Notes: a model not told the origin generated them from the letters alone. DNA of 64,000 bases from Pestalotiopsis fici W106-1 (GCF_000516985.1 NW_006917100.1:1105490-1169489); one strand, 5' to 3'; shown: positions 32,929-44,408, counted from the stretch's first letter. A program made the numbers and translations.

Positions 32929-35129
32929 ATGCCTATTCTTCTCCTTTTGTCATGTGGAACTTTCGGTTCTTCGCAGGTCTCTGTGGACCAAATCCCGCCA
33001 CGCATTGCGTATAATGCAGATGAAGAGAAGTCTGCAACATCACCCGATCCTTACCTAGACTTTGTCAGACCAACCTTGGCAAGTTCTCAGCCCGGTGAAT
33101 TCCATACTCGCAGGCCTACAAGACGTCGGACATTCCCAGATGCAGAGACTACCAGTAGACTTCTGAGTCGCTCGTTGTCACTTAAATCTCTTCTCCGAAG
33201 GCATACATTTGGCAGTCAACCTCCGATGGCTCCAATATTGACAGAAAGTGTGACCATCTCTGGCCAAGTCCGTCACAAGTACATGGAACTCAAATGGCTT
33301 CCACGAAATTTCGGAAAGGATTTACTCGGTATCTGTGACATGGATACCCTCGTGAAAGAAATCAAAAGCAAAACACGAGACTTTGCAGATAGAGAAACTC
33401 AAGACTTGAAGGATTTTATCCGCAACAAAGCTCCACAGCTCTCCGTCATGCTACTTTATTTCAAAGACATTGGCCTCATTGAGCAATTCTATCGGCACGG
33501 CATCACGGACTCACATTTCCCCCTTGACTCTAGGCAGGCCGATGACAACCCTGACCAGATGCACGTTACACATCCACGGGCAACATTGGATATCGATGAG
33601 AGGTCATCGCACGTGTTATTTTACGCTCCACATCCTTCGCAAAATGAATTCTTTGTCCCTGTACTCGAGTGGAAAGGCTTCAATGACACCCCTCTGACGG
33701 GGCAATTGCCCTTTCTTATCAAACCTACTGCAATCAGTACCACAGATTTCAGTATAGTGCGCAAATCCACAATCCACCGCCATCATGTTGATATGAAGGT
33801 CAACGGTCTCGTAAGTATTCATAGAGCTCTAGCCATGACTGTTTTCGATAGGACTTAAAACGACCTTAAAGAGAAATAAGATTGACTAAGACGTTTCTCT
33901 AGAAAACCGAAGTTGATGAGGACAACAATCCATTGGTCGCTATCAAAGAGCTACTGCAGACTACCATGACGTTGACTCAATTCGAAACTCTGACCAGATA
34001 TGAGTACAATTGTCTCAATAAGCTGAGGACATCAGAGTTTGATACGCCACATCTGATCAAGGCAGCTGCATTCTACCGGAAGGACGACAGCCTTTTCTTT
34101 GTCTTTCCGTGGGCAAAGCACGGCAACCTCCTCAACTTCTGGAAACAAAAGTCCCCCGAAATTCATGATCAAAGATATGTCAGGTGGCTTTTTGGCCAGT
34201 TTCTTGGAATGGCCCAAACCGTCGAATCCCTGCACAATCCGAACGTCAACATTCGTCATGGTGACTTGAAACCTGAGAATATACTCTGCTTCGAATCTTC
34301 TGACTCGAATGCTGAGGGGAAAGACACCCCTTACGTGTTTGTCATCTCTGATGTAGGCTTGGCAAAAGAGCACGAGAGATTGACTCAATTCCGTTCTCGG
34401 ACGAAGCAACCGGGGGGCGGAACAATGGTCTACGCTGCCCCAGAAATGGAAATGCATGAGAATCGGGCCACATCACGAAGATACGACATATGGTCTTTGG
34501 GATGCATATATCTTGAGTTCATCATATGGCTGCTTTACAAATTTGAGGGACTGCAGGAATTTTCCAAACAAAGGAACGGAAAGTTCTACAGAATCCAAGA
34601 CAACACAGATGCCCTGCGGCCTGGGGGCATAGTGAAGACTGCAGAGCTCAATCCAGCGGTCTCACACTGGATCTCGCACGCGATCAAGTCTTCTCGAACT
34701 GCACCAAACGAAGACAGTGCAATAAGCCGCTTATTGTCACTCATTGCAGACCGCCTTCTCGTTATTGATGCCAATCCCGACTACACCGACCTGAAATCAG
34801 CAGATAACGATGAAGCCATCTCATTGAGTCCAATTTCAAGCAGCCCGCCTTCACAGTTTGTTGACCAGCCAACTATCCGTGTTAGAAGAGCCTCGACGGA
34901 TCTTGGAAGGAGAATGTCAACAGAGAGAGCGTATGCTGGAGAGATGTACGACGAGATATCTGAAATAATCAGACAAGCTCAGACAGGACAAATCAAATGG
35001 ATCAACCATGGAGATTCGACGCTGCAAATACCAGATTTGCCACCAAGTCCTAGTCGACCAGCCCTCAGAGGTAATGAAGTGAGTACAGACTATGACCATT
35101 CTGCGGAGAGATCTGTTTCTGACGCATAG
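32929..35129 (+). CDS. Protein kinase-like gene B (paralogous layout to gene A)
   Basis: Two exons, 32929-33810 and 33903-35129, with a 92-bp phase-0 intron (GTAAGT...TCTCTAG), give 702 residues. A Ser/Arg-rich N-terminus (about 1-100) leads into a roughly 190-residue accessory region with the same plan as in kinase A (a MLLYFKDIGLIEQF segment, then an HFPLD block). The kinase domain has VAIKEL (Lys309), IRHGDLKPEN (Asp415), a changed metal-binding motif SDVG (Asp444, Val for Phe), AAPEMEM, and RRYDIWSLGCIYLEF. No convincing glycine-rich loop precedes VAIK, so ATP binding may be weakened. A polar tail of about 120 residues follows. The start is uncertain: a splice-acceptor-like TTCTTCGCAG ends near 32977, so the first residues could come from another exon. 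The HET gene begins only about 260 bp downstream on the same strand. Confidence 0.78.
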
Positions 35130-35393
35130 TAATAGTACGTAAGTTGAGTCGTATCGATAGCCGGATATAGTTGACAATAGCCTGCTCGTCGATCCAGCAG
35201 GTATGATTCAACCCCATTCAACACATGCAATCTTGATCCCGCCCTGGTCGCTTATGTAATTTCTAGTTTGTAAGTACGCAAAAATATGCCCCCTTGCATT
35301 TGCTTAGCACTAATAAAATCTGCAGCCGGTTCGTCTTAGTCTAAAGTAGTTTCCTTTTGTGTTTGTGATTGCTAACACTGCTTGATGTCGTAG
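35130..35393 (+). other. Short intron-signal-rich gap between kinase B and the HET gene
   Basis: Contains at least one intron-like unit: GTAAGTACGC at 35271-35280, ACTAAT branch-like sequence and CTGCAG at about 35320-35325. Another candidate ends in GCTAAC...GTCGTAG at about 35393. These fit either 5' UTR introns of the HET gene or exons joining kinase B to HET. I could not find a fully in-frame join by hand. Confidence 0.4.
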
Positions 35394-37382
35394 ATGGTAT
35401 GCAAACTCCCCTCAAAACTCTCATTAAAGGAATGAGTGATTACTAAACTCTAATCAGCTCAATGATTTGTCAGAATATATACCGGATAAAGAGGCAGCCG
35501 CTGAGGTGGTGGATAGCTTTGCTCATCTGGCCTTGACAAATGAGCAGTCCAATCTTTGTAACCGCTGTCACCACTTGACAATCATTCCACATGCTGTCGT
35601 ATTGGAAGCCACGATGAGTGCACTGAATAAGGAATCATCACATTGTGATCTGTGCAGGCTTCTGTGCCACGTTCTGAAGGATAAAGCCACAACACCGAAT
35701 GATCTCTTGCGCTTTTTCAGGGTTGGTTCAACTATCCGAGTTAACAATCAGCAGTTACCCGCCATTCTCTCGCTATACGCTTTAGCAGGCAAGGAGAGAT
35801 TGTACAATGCCAACATCCAGCTTGGTCATCCGAAGCTCCCAGATGCGGGCGATGCGAGACATGTTAGCGTTCTGACTGGGTGGTTACGGAATTGCGATCG
35901 CGATCATGAATGTATGCCTCTTGGTAACCAATCATTTTTGCCAACACGACTCCTCGATGTCAACTTCAGTGCGACAAGCTGTCGCCTGATTTCCGACACG
36001 AACCAGCTCGGTCAGAATTCCAAGTACCTGGCCTTGTCTCATCGATGGGGCACTCATCCCGATCCTTCTCTGGCTACGAAAATCGTCTGCACCTATGAAA
36101 CGAACATACAGAGGCTAGCTGAGGGAGTCGAGGACTCGGATTTCCCGCCGCTCTATCAAGACGCAATCAGCGTAGCTAGGAAACTGGGCGTACGCTACTT
36201 ATGGATCGACTCACTGTGCATCATTCAAGCGGAGCCAGGAAACCCGAACGACAGAGATCAGGGACGAGATTTTCTGAGAGAAGCAGGCAAGATGGAGCTT
36301 GTTTTCTCTTCCGCATACGCAACCATTGCTACAACTTGTGCCGGGTCACCTGCGGAACACTTCCTCAAACGCCGGCCCAAACGACAGTTTGCCACTATTC
36401 CGACCGAACGTGGCCCATACTACCTGGCTGAAGTGATTGACAAGTTTTCCGAAGATGTCGATCGGTCGGAACTCAACAGCAGGGGATGGGTATTTCAGGA
36501 GCGTGCTCTTTCTCGGAGAACAATCTACTTTGCTGAGAAGCAGACGTACTGGGAGTGCGGGGAGGGTGTGCGATGCGAGACACTGACACGAACAGAAAAG
36601 TAAGTCAAAACTTCCCCTTCTCCCAGCAATGTGACTAACGTGACTTGACCACCTCTCTCAGCACCAAAAGCTCTGTCCTCGGCGATGCCAACTTTCCGTT
36701 TGCCCTGCCAGACTTCGACAAAGGCAAACGTATCAAGCTCTACCAAACACTCTACGAACGATATACCAGACTGACCTTTACGTATCCCACCGACCGTCCC
36801 ATCGCGATCAGAGGCTTGGAGACCCGACTCCTACGTGCTCTTCAAACCTCAGGCGGATACGGCGTATTCCAGCTGTATCTCTGCCGAGGTCTGCTCTGGC
36901 AACGTGAAGGGCCGAGCCTGACGCGAATTGACTTCTCCAAGAGCCCCGCCAGAAATGCGTACGAGTTTGTGCCCTCCTGGTCGTGGATGGCATACGACGG
37001 CCCAATACGATACATGGAAATTCCCGCTGCAGCCGAGTGGGCGGCCTGGAAATCTGATGTCATATCTCCATGGGAGTGTGGTGGTGCAGACGACGGAGCA
37101 GAGCCTTTTGAGCTGAGAGTACTTGTCCGTAATGTTGTAGGCTTTGCGCCGGGAGGTCGTGTCTTGCTGGATGAACCGAACCGCACATCCAAACTCGACT
37201 TGAGGTGTGTTGTGGTTGGCTCAAAACGCGCGTCTGATCCGATGCAGGCAGAGGTGTACTATTCGCTCATCGTAACGATCCTGGATGGCGAGGAGCATAT
37301 TTGTCAGAGGGCCGGGGTTGCGTTTCTGGAAAGGCGCCATATCGACTGGCAGAGCCAAGCAGTAGCGATGCGTGTTCGCTGA
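35394..37382 (+). CDS. HET-domain protein (heterokaryon incompatibility)
   Basis: Proposed exons 35394-35396, 35458-36599 and 36662-37382 give 621 residues. The large frame has no in-frame ATG near its 5' end. The best model places ATG at 35394-35396 as the last bases of exon 1, followed by a 61-bp intron (GTATGC, branch TTACTAAAC, TAATCAG) and in-frame MLNDLSEYIPD. The domain runs from a Cys-rich N-terminal part (NRCHHL...CDLCRLLC) to the HET signatures KYLALSHRWG (about 190-200), YLWIDSLCIIQ (about 250) and RGWVFQERALSRRTIYF (about 350), with WECGEG after it. The third exon carries DRPIAIRGLETRL and SWSWMAYDG, usual in this family. HET proteins execute incompatibility-type cell death. It lies next to kinase B in the same orientation, so co-function or fusion is worth testing. 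Confidence 0.87.
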
Positions 37383-40071
37383 AGGATTTCAATACGTTCG
37401 ATGGAAAGTGATTGCTTTCGTACCTGCTTCATGACTACTAGTTAGGAGACTGGATAGAAAAAGAGAAACAAACAATGCTCTCCCAATTGAATCGGCAACA
37501 TACCTAGGCACGCTTGTGATACTGGTTGTTGCCTGCTACAGGGCTCCAAGTTTCAAAGCAATGCTTCATAACGATATCAACTAGCTTAGACTACCAGCTA
37601 GGGACATGGGTTCAGAAATCAGAGGTCCTCGTCAAATCGAAATGCATCTTGAGTACAATATCAAACCGGAAAAAGGGGATGAAGTTTCGTGGTCTGGACA
37701 TTAATATCTCATTCAACTGGCCGACTTGGCAGGTTGATATTGATTGTTATCCGCTTTCAAGTATCGCAGAAGGCCGATCCTGGAAGCGAGCGGTTCAGAT
37801 CGTCCTAGGTGTCTGCGGTCATGTGGTAGGTGTCGAAGACTGTTTTGAATATTGCAGTCCTCATTAGGCACACCACTGCGACAAAACTTCAGTGAATGTG
37901 GCTTATGTATTTAGAGATCGACCCGGCATCAGTGACAATGACGGTGGATGCAACATTACGCATACGTAAGATGTGATGCAAAATAGACCTGCTAGGAGGT
38001 CGGAGAATGAGTATATCACCGGCGACATCCAGGACACTTCACTCATCGAAACCATACTGGATCGTGAAGCAAGATTAGACGAATACAAGCTTATTTTAGA
38101 AAGACTAGGGCTTGGGCTCGCCTAACAGTATGCAAGTTCGCCAATTACTTGTGCCAATGCCCAGTTGAGTTGCCTGCCTATTCGGTCAGCCATAGAGTCT
38201 TTGGGCGGGTGATGATGCTGGCCCCTGGTTAAAGGCGCATGTATGGCAAATTGCACCCAATATATTCTGATTAGCATTTCGCCCTGACACAGGATACACC
38301 GTTCTGTACGGGACAGAAATGAGCGAATCGATTCGATCAAGAACTCAATCTGCAAACATAACAATACGGAAACTTCGAGAAGATCTACATCTAGGCAGCT
38401 AGACTTAAGTTGAAGGTTAATGCTCTGCTCCTTTTCTCCAGAAATGTTGGTACCTAGGTGGAGGATGCAGGATTATTAGCAAGCTTCTAGACTGAATCTT
38501 TTTTGATTGCTGGACCTCGAGACAATATGTTTGCCCATGCAAGAATGGGTAGACGTCAGGTAGAGCGTCCGTCCCATCCTTGCATCAAGGTTTCCTCGCT
38601 TACATCGGCTGGATCCGACCCCTTAGCCATTAACAGCCCACGAGGCGTTTCTTTCAGACATGCCAAGCCTAAATTGATCAAACAGAAGCGACAATTCTTA
38701 TTGACGTGGACGATGAGGCTCCACCATAACCAAACGGACAAGGATGGCCGGGGGCGCGTATACAGCAGTCTTGTTGCAACACTCGTCGTCAGCAGCAGTC
38801 ATCCCGTGCATGATTGATCACGCACGAGTCATCATCATCGGCGGTTGTCTCGCGATACACAGTGACTGCATATGTTTGAAGAAGATTGAATCCGCGCGAC
38901 AGAAATCTTGGCGCTGTAGCGTATCGCTGGTTTCTCCTAATTGTAAGAGGGGCCATGAGGTTGTCTCCATCTTTTGACCATTACTTTTTTTTTTTGGGCA
39001 TACATCGCACCGATGTAATCGAGCTAGCAACTGAGCAGCAAGCCTGCGTTGCACTCGGGGCGCCCGCCAGTTTGTTCGATTCATCAAGCAGTGGACATGA
39101 TAATCTCACTCGCGAGACTGTTTCCAGACTTCTAGGTGACGCCAATGCTAAGAATGGGTGGTTTCCCGAGATGGGTGGACCGAGGCTCTGGAAAGGGATC
39201 CTCTCTTTAAGGTCTTGGCAGTTTCGATCGTATTGCCGATCCCCGGGGTAGAGCCCGGGACGAACGAGCCTCAACCAGGGCTGAGCTTGGGATGTCGTGC
39301 AAGTGTCCGAATATCTTTCTTTGCATTTTGCGCGGAAGGGAGAACATGGCGAAACCAGTGGATGGGTAAATCTGGATTGGCGTTCTAATCCGACCGGTAA
39401 AAATATTCTAACTTGAGAGGCTTTCTACTCTACATCATGCATCGTCGTGTCTCGTCCTACTACTATGTCTGCTGCCTCTGTATAACAAATCGTATACTCG
39501 TATATCGCCAAGGAAGCTTAAACGCTCCCAAAAATGGGACATAGCACTCGCGCCAATGGCCGTTGGTCGACCAATTCTCTAGGAATTTGGTTGCTCCGCT
39601 TTTCCTCACCGTTGAGTGGCGCGAAACCAAACACACTGTTGGCTGGAGCGGGCCAAACCCCCGTCGTCCTTCATCTATTTGGTGGGCACTATAATCAGCC
39701 AAGGCCCCTGAATATACAGAGCCGCATCGTATGCTGCATCTCGACCGACTGACAAAGCACATGGGCATGGAGTCTGGACGCTATGTCATTGGGGGGAAAG
39801 GGAATCGTGGGATTCGAAGGAGTCGCGAGTAGTTATAAAGCAGGTCTGGGAATGTTAATTCGAATGCTCTTTTTTCCTTTTACGCTCTTCAAGCTCGTCC
39901 AGCAGTGTTCTTTTCACCATCTTGTTTCTCGCTCATTGGCAGTGCCATACATTCATTCATTTCTAACATTCTTTACCATTTCACACTCATTTTAAGCCAA
40001 GGCCTAGACGCCACGCAAAGACAAACATCAAGACCACTACTATCACTATAACCAACAAATCCTTCTTCAAG
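37383..40071. other. Intergenic region before the AA9 gene
   Basis: About 2.7 kb with the HET 3' flank and the AA9 promoter. Short frames (for example 37526-37867) lack motifs. A T10 run lies near 38985. Aside from the AA9 TATA element listed separately, nothing is supported. Confidence 0.45.
39834..39840 (+). promoter_or_regulatory. Probable TATA box of the AA9 gene
   Basis: TATAAAG lies 232 bp upstream of the start codon. A pyrimidine-rich segment (CTTTTTTCCTTTTACGCTCTTC) follows at about 39868-39890, typical of fungal transcription start zones, leaving a 5' leader of roughly 180-200 nt that ends in an AC-rich stretch and CAAGATG. Confidence 0.5.
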
Positions 40072-41064
40072 ATGCGTTACTCCGGAGTTGCTACTTTGGC
40101 TTTTGCCAGCGGTGTTGCCGCCCACTCTCGCATGTACAGTGTCTGGGTCAACGGCGAGGACCAGGGTGATGGTCGTGGCACTTACATCCGCTCCCCTCCT
40201 ACCAACGACCCCGTCAAGGACCTCACCTCCAGCGACATTGCCTGTAACGTGGCCGGTGCTACCGCAGTCAGCGACTTCGTCTCTGCCGCCGCTGGCGATA
40301 CTCTCAGCTTCGAATGGTACCACGACTCCCGTGGCGACGACATCATCGCCAGCTCCCACTTGGGTCCCATCATCACCTACATTGCTCCCTACACTGATGG
40401 CATGGACGGCACTGGTTCCATCTGGACCAAGATTGATGAGGAGGGTTACGATTCCAGCAGCGACAAGTGGGCCGTTGACAACCTGATCTCCAACTCGGGT
40501 AAGAAGGAGTTCACTGTCCCCTCCGGCCTGGCCGCTGGCAAGTATATGTTCCGTCAGGAGATCATTGCCCTCCACGAGGCCGACACCGCCTACTCTGCCA
40601 ACTCGGCCCGTGGTGCTCAGTTCTACCCCTCCTGTGTCCAGGTCGAGGTCACCGGCTCCGGTACCGCCTCCCCCTCTGAGGACTTTGAGCTCCCCGGCGG
40701 CTACACCTACGACGACGCCGGTATCGTCTTCAACATCTACTCCTCGTACACCTCGTACGACATCCCCGGCCCCGAGGTCTGGGACGGTACCAGCACTGGT
40801 GAGAGCTCCAGCTCGGCCACCACCTCGTCGGCTGCCGCCGCTGCCTCGACCACCCAGGCCGCCGCCACTAGCACCGCTGCTGTCACTACCAGCGCTGCTG
40901 CCGTGACCACCACCGCCGCCGCCCAGACCACCCTCGCCACCTCGGTCAAGGCCTCCTCCACCACCACCGCTGCCGCTGCCGTCACCACGAGCGCTGCTCC
41001 CTCCGCATCCAGCTCTCCCTCCAAGTGCTCCAAGAAGCGCAAGGCCCGCCGCTCCAGCCACTAA
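40072..41064 (+). CDS. Secreted AA9 lytic polysaccharide monooxygenase (former GH61)
   Basis: Intronless, 330 residues, GC-rich with strong C/G third-position bias, suggesting high expression. A 17-residue signal peptide ends VAA, exposing His18 as the mature N-terminus (HSRMYSVWVNG), as the copper-binding histidine brace requires. The second copper ligand is His96 in SSHLGPIITYIAP. His168, Gln183 and Tyr185 (GAQFYPSC) match the second-sphere His/Gln and axial Tyr. Cys58 and Cys188 are placed for the conserved disulphide. AA9 enzymes oxidatively cleave cellulose or xyloglucan using H2O2 or O2 and an electron donor. After about residue 230 comes a 90-residue Ser/Thr/Ala-rich, probably glycosylated tail, ending in the basic KCSKKRKARRSSH instead of a carbohydrate-binding module. 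A long antisense frame over this gene is a by-product of its codon bias. Confidence 0.95.
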   Translation: MRYSGVATLAFASGVAAHSRMYSVWVNGEDQGDGRGTYIRSPPTNDPVKDLTSSDIACNVAGATAVSDFVSAAAGDTLSFEWYHDSRGDDIIASSHLGPIITYIAPYTDGMDGTGSIWTKIDEEGYDSSSDKWAVDNLISNSGKKEFTVPSGLAAGKYMFRQEIIALHEADTAYSANSARGAQFYPSCVQVEVTGSGTASPSEDFELPGGYTYDDAGIVFNIYSSYTSYDIPGPEVWDGTSTGESSSSATTSSAAAAASTTQAAATSTAAVTTSAAAVTTTAAAQTTLATSVKASSTTTAAAAVTTSAAPSASSSPSKCSKKRKARRSSH

Positions 41065-44000
41065 GCTTCTTGATATAAGTGTACCATAGATGGAAAAGAG
41101 GGGGAAATAGAGGTGTTGTTCTTAGTGTAAAACTCTTCCTTGGTCAAGCTAGACTTGAGAACAGAAAAGCCATTTGGTTTGCTGGACTTTCTTCACTGTA
41201 AATATATTACTGTCTCTATAAATACATTGGATGGCACTTTAGTCATCCGGTCCTCAAATTTGCTCTGGTTCCTCAAAAATTGCTCTCAAACTTGCTCAAG
41301 GTTCCAAATTTCGCTCTAGTTATTACGTAGCTTGACAAGGAGTATCAACAAGTCGCTCAGTACTTTGTGAGGCGATGTGCAGTAGAGATCTTGGCAGTGC
41401 CCAGACTGTGGGAATCCCAACATGCACAGGCATTCATCACTGACTGGCACGTAGTAGGCTCCCCTCAGTCGTGCTAAAGATTTCTCTATGTTCAGATCAA
41501 TGTTGATTTCACATTTTCATTTTCTTTGTGTCTGAAATTGTTGCCCAGCTAGTGCATTTACATATCAGAGATTGCCCAGATGCCTACCCCGAGCTGCGAA
41601 TGGGTGATTAGAGAGTCGTGATTCTCCATTTTGAGAATTGTCCCATCTACGTTCATAGAGAGGGAAATTATCAAGGAAAGAAGTTGGAAAAAACTCTGAG
41701 TTGATTCTATTGAGCTACAAAAGAGATGTGCTGAAGAGCTGCCTGCCTGATATACTCGGGTTGGTGATCTACGGTGGGTACAATCTATGCCAGCGGGACA
41801 GATTGAGGTGCCTTTCTATTCTTATGTTCCCTCGGATGATTGTGGACAAGATCCTGATACCTGAAGAACGTGCCAATTTTCATTACTAGAACGTGTCCTG
41901 GAAGACCAACGACAGTCAACATACCTTTGTTCTCTTGATCTGGCATGGAGCCTTTCTCTTAAAGAGCATACTGAGACACGGGAGCTCGTTACATTTAACG
42001 AATCTCGTACTCGAAACACGACATACTTCCACCTTGAGTCAGGTACTTGCCTTGGAATCTCGAGGCGAGTCTCTTCTTTCCCGTACTAGATTACGAGATC
42101 GCGCGAGTAATATAGATACACAGATCATGGCCACCCCATAAATGGCCACAGATGGTAGTAAACAGCTCCCATTTAGCGCTGAGCTTGGGACAGAAGGCTC
42201 TGTCAATCAATATACTTTCGTTTACATTCAACACAATGTCATTTTTGTAGTTGTGTCTTCTAACCAGCCACGTGTTTTTGCAGTCACTGTTTTCGCTCTC
42301 GTTACGACTCAACAGCTGTATATCGATCAACATGAATATGCTGATAGCCATAATCCAAGAAGTGGACATATGAGATATCAAAAACACATGCTACATAGAT
42401 AGTATGCCTTCGTTCGTGACCTTGGGCAGGTTCGTTTTAAAAAGGGAGGAATAGAAACATATATTACTGCACTGCTTAATGCATTCGTGAATTAAGGCAA
42501 AGAGTTTACATTGTGTATACTCTTTGAACTACGTCCATGTGACCTACTATTGGATGCTCTTGAATCATTGAGACATTGGGAGCATACTTTGAGGGCTTCA
42601 TGATCACCATATTGTCCTGTAAAGACTCCCTAAGCTTGGCATTGGTTTTCCGACCAAACCAAAGCAAACATATACACTTGTGTGATTAGGTCATTTGAAT
42701 TTACAAGTAAGCCCGTTTAGTGACACAGAATCTGAATGAGGTTATTACTGACAAATCTTTTCGTCAGTGCACCATCGCGGCTTACAGGCGATCAACTGCC
42801 AAAGGATTCGGTCTTGGATATTTACCTAGGCAACTTCTTGCTCGATAGTACGAGCTAAATGCTCTACTCTTCTCCAAACGTGAATGAATTAGAACAACCG
42901 AGCTTGCTGTGCTAACACCGAGGATCTCGGTCGACCGTTTGTGAATAATGATGGTGCCTTAATTACTATATTGAACTCTGTTTACCTACACCCCGTGTCA
43001 ATGTAGTTGAGCGGCAGTTGGATGGTATTATGCACTTGTATCCAATCGCATCCAGAGAAGGCAGCAGACCTTGCACACGTCTAAAAGATTCTCCAAATCA
43101 AGTCACTAGGACAAATCAGTTGTGCCGAAAGGGAAGTCAAGAAGGTGCCGCATCTCATACAACTGCTTGAATAGATTCAATGTGTGCAATTTCGGAGTAA
43201 GTGTGGTTATCGGACATGATTGACGCAGCTGCAGTATAAGATCGTTTTGATAAGATGCTGCGGTAATGGGAAGCCAAGCTGTCGATTTTCTGTATTCATC
43301 CATCGGATGTTGGCGTGGGGGCATCTATGCCCTATATGGAAGATCGAGACATTGTTGAGAGCTGTCATTGCGACTTCATTGCATTTCATAGCTTTTCTCA
43401 AAAGACGGATCAACCATACCCTCTAGCGGACCAAATGCGACCTTAGCTTGTCGTTGAAGTCCCAAAAATGGTTGAGTATAGCCTCTGATATACCCGAAAC
43501 AGGCAACCCAGTATACTCGCCTCCAACCACCGAGGAGCTGATGCGACGCAACCGACTCAAGATACCCATATCTTACGGGAGTTTCTCAGCAATGACAAGA
43601 ATTAGGCAATTGCTCACAATGATAAGGTCTCATTGACTTGATGCATTGCCGTCTATCGCCATCGTTCTACTATCTCTTTGTGTGCATTGACTTCATAGGG
43701 CAGGACAGATACTAGAGGATGTCAACACCCCGGATCCGAACAAGAGAATCGAGCGTACGGGATCAATGAGACCTTCAAGCTGTTTCACATCATTGTGACT
43801 CAACATCTGCGGCCCAAAGATTCAAGTCAGCTCGCTACGTCCCTGGAGCCGAGCTCATTTAGGCAGGTGCAAGGCTCTCTCCGATCAAGCGACGAGGACT
43901 GTGAGGCTCTTTCAACGCAGATTCTCGGGCGAGCGTTGAGACCAGAACCCTGCGCCCAGCGTGGAGATCCCTGTGGGTTTTGGTGCGGCTGTTGGACATC

Positions 44001-44308
44001 ACAAGCCCAAGCGAGGGCCCGAGTATAGATTGAATACCGAGGAATGTAACGCGACGCTAGCGATACAGGGCGGACGGGGACATGACACTGTGGTTGCGTA
44101 GGTAGGTAGATCATCACAACAACAACAATAAAGCGCCGACACTTGTATTATCCCCCCTGCTTTGAAACGAGAGAAAGCTAACCAGTCGGACCCACTTATG
44201 CAACGCACCCCCTTTTGCAACAGGATTCCCCGCAAAACAGTGATTTTTCAATCTTTTATAATTAATTAACGAAAAATGGTAAAAATAAACGGAAACCGTT
44301 ATTTTAGA
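41065..44308. other. Gene-poor stretch between AA9 and the transposon nest
   Basis: About 3.2 kb. It includes a small tandem repeat at 41249-41317. On the minus strand at 43207-43640, two frames separated by a stop would encode MGILSRLRRISSSVVGG... and then IRLLRKAMKCNE..., which may be a decayed gene, but I recognise no family. The last 50 bp before the gap become AT-rich. No intact gene is supported. Confidence 0.45.
41249..41317 (+). repeat. Imperfect tandem repeat, about 18-20 bp units
   Basis: Units resemble GGTTCCTCAAATTTGCTCT: GGTCCTCAAATTTGCTCT, GGTTCCTCAAAAATTGCTCT, a shortened CAAACTTGCTCAA, and GGTTCCAAATTTCGCTCT. It lies about 185 bp past the AA9 stop codon. Confidence 0.55.
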
Positions 44309-44408
44309 NNNNNNNNNNNNNNNNNNNNNNNNNNNNNNNNNNNNNNNNNNNNNNNNNNNNNNNNNNNNNNNNNNNNNNNNNNNNNNNNNNNNNNNNNNNN
44401 NNNNNNNN
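44309..44408. other. 100-N assembly gap
   Basis: Exactly 100 N, a scaffolding placeholder of unknown true length. It abuts the first LTR of the Copia element, whose first base (T of TGTTG) is lost in the gap. Confidence 0.99.

Noticed and set aside
39973..41061. 362-codon Gly-rich frame antisense to the AA9 gene
   Set aside because: It mirrors the AA9 coding sequence; the C/G third-position bias and Ser/Thr/Ala repeats of that gene leave the opposite strand open. The protein is low-complexity with no motif.
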